From NCBI RefSeq assembly GCF_035917975.1, contig NZ_CP109130.1, forward strand, positions 868,001 to 932,000: a DNA stretch of 64,000 nucleotides, written 5' to 3'. The notes under the pieces were generated by a model. It made no database searches. It had not been told where the DNA came from and was given only the letters and a program-made list of their open reading frames with translations. The DNA is from Streptosporangium sp. NBC_01756 (GTDB lineage Bacteria > Actinomycetota > Actinomycetes > Streptosporangiales > Streptosporangiaceae). Within the stretch, counting starts at the first letter, position 1; each line of letters starts with the position of its first letter. Made by a program: the position numbers and the translations under genes. Shown here in pieces: positions 59,245-64,000 of the stretch.

Positions 59245-61494
59245 ATGAAGACAACGATCCTCGGATACCCCCGTATCGGGGCGCACCGGGAACTGAAGTT
59301 CGCCACCGAGGACTACTGGGCCGGACGCGCCGACGCCGCCGCCCTGGCGAAGACGGCCGAGGTCCTGCGCCAGGAGGTCTGGACGGGCCTGCGCGACGCG
59401 GGCGTCGACACGATCCCGTCGAACACGTTCTCCCTCTACGACCAGGTACTCGACACCACCGTGATGGTCGACGCGGTGCCCGGCCGCTACCGGCACCTGA
59501 CCGGCCTGGACCGATACTTCGCCATGGCCCGCGGCGTCCAGGACATCCCGGCGCTGGAGATGACCAAGTGGTTCGACACCAACTACCACTACATCGTCCC
59601 CGAGGTGGGACCGGACACCCGGTTCCGGCTGGCCGACGGGGCGCGGGCCAAGCCGCTGGCCGAATACCTGGAGGCCCGGGCACTCGGCGTGGAGACCCGC
59701 CCGGTGCTGATCGGCCCCCTCACCTACCTGCTGCTGGCCAAGGCCGCGCCCGACGCGCCCGCGGGATTCCGGCCCCTCGATCTGCTCGATCAGCTCGTCG
59801 AGGTCTACACCGACCTGCTGGAACGGCTCGCCGGAGCGGGCGCGCAGTGGGTGCAGCTCGACGAGCCGGCCCTGGTCGCCGACCGGACCGCAGAGGAGGT
59901 CGGCGCGCTCGCCCGCGTCTACGAGCGTCTCGGCGGCCTGCCCAGCAGGCCCCGGATCCTCGCGGCGACCTACTTCGGCACGGTCGGCGCGGGCGCGCTG
60001 CGCGCTCTGGCCGCCACCCGGGTCGAAGCGGTCGGCCTGGACTTCGTCGCCGGACCGGGCAATCTCGACGTGCTCGCCTCCATCGGTGGGCTGCCCCGCA
60101 AGACCGTCGTCGCCGGTGTGGTGGACGGCCGCAACGTGTGGCGCACCGACTTCCAGCGGGCGAAGGCGACCTGCGCGGTCCTGTTCGGCCTGGCCGACCA
60201 GGTCGAGGTGAGCACGTCCTGCTCGCTGCTGCATGTCCCGATCGACCTGGACGCCGAGACCGCGCTCGACCCGGCGGTCCGGGGCCGGCTGGCCTTCGCC
60301 CGGCAGAAGGTCGCCGAGGTCGTCGCCCTCGGCCGGGCCCCGCGCTCCGACGGCCCCGCCCCCGGCCCGATCCCCGCCCCCGGAGCCGCCACGGTCGACC
60401 ATCGGGTCCGGGCCCGTCTCGACATGCTCGGCGACGACGTACGCCGCGGCGACCGGGCGACGAGGTTCGCCGCCCAGCGGGCCGCACTGCGCCTGCCCGA
60501 CCTCGCCACCACCACGATCGGCTCGTTCCCGCAGACCGCCGAGATCCGCAGGGCCCGCGCCGCCCACCGGACCGGGCAGGTCACCCCCGCGGCCTACCGG
60601 CAGGCCATGAGGCAGGAGATCGACCGGGTGATCGCCCTGCAGGAGGAGCTCGGCCTGGACGTCCTGGTCCACGGCGAGCCCGAACGCAACGACATGGTCC
60701 AGTACTTCGCCGAACAGCTCGGCGGGTACGCCGCCACCGACCACGGCTGGGTCCAGTCCTACGGGTCGCGCTGCGTCCGTCCGCCGATCCTGCACAGCGA
60801 CGTCTTCCGGCCGGAGCCGATGACGGTCGGCTGGGCGACCTACGCCCAGTCCCGCACCGACAGGCCCGTCAAGGGCATGCTCACCGGCCCGGTCACCATG
60901 CTCGCCTGGTCGTTCGTCCGCGACGACCAGCCCCTGGCCGACACCGCCCGCCAGGTCGCCCTCGCCCTCCGCGACGAGATCCACGACCTGGAGGCCGCCG
61001 GGATCCGCATCATCCAGGTCGACGAGCCCGCCCTGCGCGAACTCCTGCCGTTGCGGAAGGACGCACACGCCGCCTACCTGGCCTGGGCCGTCGGCGCGTT
61101 CCGGCTGGCCACCTCCGGGGTCGCCGACTCCACCCAGATCCACACCCACATGTGCTACTCGGAGTTCGGCGAGATCATCGGCGCGATCGGCGACCTCGAC
61201 GCCGACGTCACCAGCGTCGAGGCCGCCCGCTCCGCCATGGAACTCGTCACCGCCCTGCGCGACGCCGGCTACCAGAACGGCATCGGCCCCGGCGTCTACG
61301 ACATCCACTCGCCCCGCGTCCCATCCCCTGAGGAGATCGAGCAGAACCTGCGGCGCGCCCTCCAGGTCGTCGACCCGGCCCGCCTGTGGGTCAACCCCGA
61401 CTGCGGCCTGAAGACCCGCGGTTACCCTGAGACCGAGGCGTCCCTGCGCAACATGGTCGCCGCCGCCGAGGCGCTCCGCGTGCCGCGGGGCTGA
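59245..61494 (+). CDS. metE: Cobalamin-independent methionine synthase
   Basis: 749 residues, the usual MetE size. The N-terminal domain starts [12 protein letters not shown]; the C-terminal domain has [13 protein letters not shown], the zinc ligands HTHMCYSEF (His and Cys), an EAARS Glu, and the last Cys in [11 protein letters not shown]. It transfers methyl from methyl-tetrahydrofolate-polyglutamate to homocysteine without B12. Transcription or translation is under the adjacent cobalamin riboswitch. It converges on the polysaccharide lyase gene, with a strong hairpin between. Confidence 0.98.
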   Translation: MKTTILGYPRIGAHRELKFATEDYWAGRADAAALAKTAEVLRQEVWTGLRDAGVDTIPSNTFSLYDQVLDTTVMVDAVPGRYRHLTGLDRYFAMARGVQDIPALEMTKWFDTNYHYIVPEVGPDTRFRLADGARAKPLAEYLEARALGVETRPVLIGPLTYLLLAKAAPDAPAGFRPLDLLDQLVEVYTDLLERLAGAGAQWVQLDEPALVADRTAEEVGALARVYERLGGLPSRPRILAATYFGTVGAGALRALAATRVEAVGLDFVAGPGNLDVLASIGGLPRKTVVAGVVDGRNVWRTDFQRAKATCAVLFGLADQVEVSTSCSLLHVPIDLDAETALDPAVRGRLAFARQKVAEVVALGRAPRSDGPAPGPIPAPGAATVDHRVRARLDMLGDDVRRGDRATRFAAQRAALRLPDLATTTIGSFPQTAEIRRARAAHRTGQVTPAAYRQAMRQEIDRVIALQEELGLDVLVHGEPERNDMVQYFAEQLGGYAATDHGWVQSYGSRCVRPPILHSDVFRPEPMTVGWATYAQSRTDRPVKGMLTGPVTMLAWSFVRDDQPLADTARQVALALRDEIHDLEAAGIRIIQVDEPALRELLPLRKDAHAAYLAWAVGAFRLATSGVADSTQIHTHMCYSEFGEIIGAIGDLDADVTSVEAARSAMELVTALRDAGYQNGIGPGVYDIHSPRVPSPEEIEQNLRRALQVVDPARLWVNPDCGLKTRGYPETEASLRNMVAAAEALRVPRG

Positions 61495-61505
61495 CCCGAG
61501 TCCGT

Positions 61506-61538
61506 CCGCCCCGCCGCCGGCATCCGGCGGTGGGGCGG
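61506..61538. terminator. Bidirectional hairpin terminator
   Basis: CCGCCCCGCCGCCGG-CAT-CCGGCGGTGGGGCGG: a 15-base arm on each side with one mismatch, between the metE and lyase 3' ends. Confidence 0.75.
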
Positions 61539-61560
61539 GTCCGGTGCCGTCCCTGCGGGG

Positions 61561-64000
61561 TCACCCCCGCAGCAGGCGCACCTGGACCGGACGGCCGTCC
61601 ACGGTCTCGAACTCCACCACGGTCGTCTCGCCCCGCACCCGCGCCTTGCACGGCTGGTCGCCGTCCGCGCGCCAGCGCCCCTGGAGGGTCACCCGCATCA
61701 GGTGCGGGTGGCTCGGGCTGGTCAGCCACGGCCGCGACCAGGGGCTGTAGTGGCCGACGTAGCGGCCGCGCTCGTACTGGTCGGGGTCGATCCCGCTGTA
61801 CAGCCGCAGGTCGGGGTCGCACACCGCGAGCACCAGGCCGTCGTCCCCGTCGCCGCGCAGGAGCACCATGGACGGCGTGTCCACCTCGCGCACCGGCCCC
61901 TCGGCCGACTTCAGCGGTTTGAAGACCGCGTAACCGGTGATCCCGGTCGCCCGGTCGCTCACCACGTGCGCGGAGGTGTCGGCGCGCAGCACGGTGTAGG
62001 GCGCGCTCGCCGGGTCGGCCATCGCGGCGGCGAACGCGGCCATCCGCTCGGGGGTGGTGCCGACCACCATGGCGTACTGGTAGCTCCCGCCCCGGGGGGA
62101 GGCGCCGTGCCTGATCCAGGCGGTCGCGAAGTCGCCGCTGGTCGGGGCTTCGGTCGCGTTGTCGCGCGAGGCCTGGGTGGTACGGGTCAGGCCGGCCCGC
62201 TGCCCGGCCGCCAGGTGGTAGCCGATGCCCTTGTCGTCCAGCAGCCAGCGCGGCGCGAGGTCCGGCGCGTCGTACGGGAAGGCGGTGACCGGCTCGGTCC
62301 CGTCGACGTAGGTGGGGGCCGACCGGCTGGACAGGCGGGTCTGGAAGAGCGTGGTCTCGGTCGGATGCGGGGAGTCGTTCTCGATGCCGGTGCCGACGGC
62401 CACGATCCGGTCGTCGAACAGGAAGACCGACTTCAGCGCGCGGTGCGACCCCTCGTACTTGGGGTGCTCGCGCAGCTCCATCGCGAACATGCCGTTGCGG
62501 CCGTCGATGGTGTGCGCTCCGCCGAACCGCGAGTCGGTGAGCAGCATCTCCTCGATGGCCCCGGTCAGGTCGCCCCGCAGCTCGTCCAGCGGCCGGTGCA
62601 CGGTGGTCGTGCCGGGCCTGCGGTTCCAGTCCCAGCCCGCCTGGGCGTAGCCGCTGTCGGCGTTGCCGATCGGGTTTCCCCGGTGCAGCACCTGGATCTG
62701 GCCGTAGGTGTTGTACCGGCCGTACCAGTTGGCGCCCTCGTAGATCTCGGTGCTCCACAGGTAGCGGTTGTGCCCGCGCACCGTGACCTGCCAGTCCTGT
62801 CGCCGATGAACGGCCAGGGCGGCGTAGTTGACCGTCCAGTTGCCGGTGGGGGCGGGTTCGGCGGTGATGCCGCGCGCCGTCAGGCGTTCGGCCACCTGCC
62901 TCTGCTGGGCGGTGGGCGCGGCGGGAAGCAGCCGCAGGAACGCCGCGGCGATCTCGGGGTCCACGTCGCTTGAGCCGTCGGGGGTGCCGGAGATCGCCAG
63001 CCACTGGTACGGCACCGGCGACAGGGCGGTCAGCCCGCTGGGATTGCGCCCGCTGATCGAGATGGGCCAGTGGTTCTTGTTGGCGTAGACCCGCATGGTG
63101 AGCAGGGCCCGCTTGAGCCAGGTGTGCGCCTGGGAGCCGAGGCGGAAGACCCCGCCGCTGAGCACGTAGACCATCGGGGCCAGCCCGGTGAAGCCGTCGC
63201 GGACGTAGTCGGGGAAGAACCCGACGTGGTGGAAGACGGACCCGTCGACCTTGAGGCCGTCCTGGATGCCGTCGGTGGGCAGCATCGCCCAGTTCAGCCA
63301 GTCGAGCAGCGCGCGCAGGTACGCGACCTGCTCGGCTTCGGTGTCCCGCAGCAGCGCGACCGCGAGCATCCCCCGGAGCGTGGTGTTGAAGATGTCCATG
63401 ACGCTGCAGTGGGCCTGGCGGTGCCCGCGGTCCCGGAAGATCCGGCCGAACCCGGTCAGCCAGCCCAGGTCGGCGCGGACCTGTTCGAACAGGTCGGCCT
63501 CGCGCAGCACGTCCTTCATCAGGTAGACGGAGTCGTAGTAGCCGCGCACGTTGTAGCCCAGGTGGTGGATGGTGCCCTGGCAGCTTCCCCGGGTCCAGCC
63601 CTGGTCGCGCAGGTGGGCGATCATCCGGATGTAGAGGGCGGCGAGCGCGGGCCGGTGCGCCGCGCCGGCCGCGGTGTGGGCCAGCGCCAGCGCCTTCATC
63701 AGGTCGGTGGAGGCGCTCAGCGTGACCGCATTGACGAACGTCGTGAGCTCGGCGGCGATCTCCGATGGGTAGATCTGCGACTGGTAGGAGAAGACCGGGC
63801 GGCCCAGCCCGGTGGACGACGCCTCCGGGACGCCGAGCGCGGCGACCTGGGCGGTGAGCGCGGCCACCGAGGCGTCGTCCACCTTCACCGGTGAGACGAG
63901 ATACTCGTCCCGGTAGCGGGTGACCAGGGCGCGCAGCGAGGCGGTCTCCTCCGCCGACGGCGCCCCCGTGTCGAACCGGGCCTTGGCCAGCAGGCGGTCG
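61561..64000 (-). CDS. Polysaccharide lyase family 8-like enzyme (chondroitinase ABC-type), 5' end beyond window
   Basis: At least 813 residues are visible; the N-terminus runs off the right edge, since the frame is open upstream of the GTG at 63888. The middle contains an alpha-toroid (VRADLGWLTGFGRIFRDRGHRQ, a His-containing FHHVGFFPDYVRDGF) and then beta-sandwich segments with EGANWYGRYNTYGQIQ and WDWNRRPGTTTVHRPL, typical of chondroitin/hyaluronan lyases. These cut uronic-acid glycosaminoglycans by beta-elimination. Any signal peptide would lie outside the window. Confidence 0.85.
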   Translation of the reverse strand, partial: DRLLAKARFDTGAPSAEETASLRALVTRYRDEYLVSPVKVDDASVAALTAQVAALGVPEASSTGLGRPVFSYQSQIYPSEIAAELTTFVNAVTLSASTDLMKALALAHTAAGAAHRPALAALYIRMIAHLRDQGWTRGSCQGTIHHLGYNVRGYYDSVYLMKDVLREADLFEQVRADLGWLTGFGRIFRDRGHRQAHCSVMDIFNTTLRGMLAVALLRDTEAEQVAYLRALLDWLNWAMLPTDGIQDGLKVDGSVFHHVGFFPDYVRDGFTGLAPMVYVLSGGVFRLGSQAHTWLKRALLTMRVYANKNHWPISISGRNPSGLTALSPVPYQWLAISGTPDGSSDVDPEIAAAFLRLLPAAPTAQQRQVAERLTARGITAEPAPTGNWTVNYAALAVHRRQDWQVTVRGHNRYLWSTEIYEGANWYGRYNTYGQIQVLHRGNPIGNADSGYAQAGWDWNRRPGTTTVHRPLDELRGDLTGAIEEMLLTDSRFGGAHTIDGRNGMFAMELREHPKYEGSHRALKSVFLFDDRIVAVGTGIENDSPHPTETTLFQTRLSSRSAPTYVDGTEPVTAFPYDAPDLAPRWLLDDKGIGYHLAAGQRAGLTRTTQASRDNATEAPTSGDFATAWIRHGASPRGGSYQYAMVVGTTPERMAAFAAAMADPASAPYTVLRADTSAHVVSDRATGITGYAVFKPLKSAEGPVREVDTPSMVLLRGDGDDGLVLAVCDPDLRLYSGIDPDQYERGRYVGHYSPWSRPWLTSPSHPHLMRVTLQGRWRADGDQPCKARVRGETTVVEFETVDGRPVQVRLLRG

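Overview
The window is very GC-rich and densely coded, with many GTG starts, a corynebacterial-type GlgA/GlgC pair, F420-type enzymes, XRE/TPR and DUF5685-type remnants and several TetR regulators. This points to a filamentous actinomycete, probably Streptosporangiaceae or a relative. That placement is inferred from gene content; no database search was run.

Layout. 1-3.1 kb: a DapA-type aldolase/lyase (cut by the left edge), a divergent LysR regulator and an MFS transporter. 3.1-11.2 kb: a catabolic island with a DUF35 protein plus a Cys-less thiolase-fold partner, an ADP-forming acyl-CoA synthetase, an acyl-CoA dehydrogenase, a TetR regulator, a MaoC hydratase and an SDR. The promoters of the MFS, DUF35/thiolase, dehydrogenase/ligase, TetR and SDR/MaoC units all carry the same 17-bp palindrome, CTAGAA-N5-TTCTAG, in places overlapped at a 13-bp pitch. 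The island therefore reads as one beta-oxidation-like regulon for an unknown acid. 11.3-15.96 kb: HAD, Nudix and AAA kinase genes, then a three-gene unit (small Cys/His membrane protein, cysteine-synthase-like enzyme, MFS). 16-20.3 kb: a Tat-type class V aminotransferase, a cytochrome P450 with its own 3Fe-4S ferredoxin, and an alpha/beta hydrolase with an N-terminal domain resembling type II dehydroquinase.

20.5-31.4 kb: housekeeping and small enzymes (GNAT, CbiX-like, deazaflavin reductase, YfiH, PH-domain protein, glycogen GlgA/GlgC), a heptad-repeat coiled-coil protein, TetR, VOC, a pentapeptide-like membrane protein and MscS. 31.4-40.5 kb: class Ia ribonucleotide reductase nrdAB behind a cobalamin riboswitch, a TctC-like lipoprotein, glmS and a secreted amidase. 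40.5-41 kb: four tRNA genes (Gly, Cys, Gly, Val). 41-50.5 kb: a tandem pair of paralogous membrane proteins, a membrane-anchored endonuclease/phosphatase-fold protein, DCC, pyroglutamyl peptidase, a GCS2-type ligase, a cysteine hydrolase and a GlxA-type regulator. 50.8-55.2 kb: a zinc alcohol dehydrogenase interrupted by an in-frame minisatellite, an S9 peptidase and a metallo-beta-lactamase-fold hydrolase.

55.2-58.9 kb is a probable insertion. Two direct copies of a 124-bp sequence (about 92% identical) bracket an orphan protein with two FtsX-type extracellular domains, a divergent TetR/NAD-epimerase pair and a TPR-regulator pseudogene cut off at the repeat. The right-hand repeat abuts a second cobalamin riboswitch in front of metE. 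A polysaccharide lyase family 8-like enzyme runs off the right edge. Both riboswitches control the B12-independent member of an isozyme pair (NrdAB, MetE), which fits a B12-making organism that shuts these genes off when cobalamin is plentiful.
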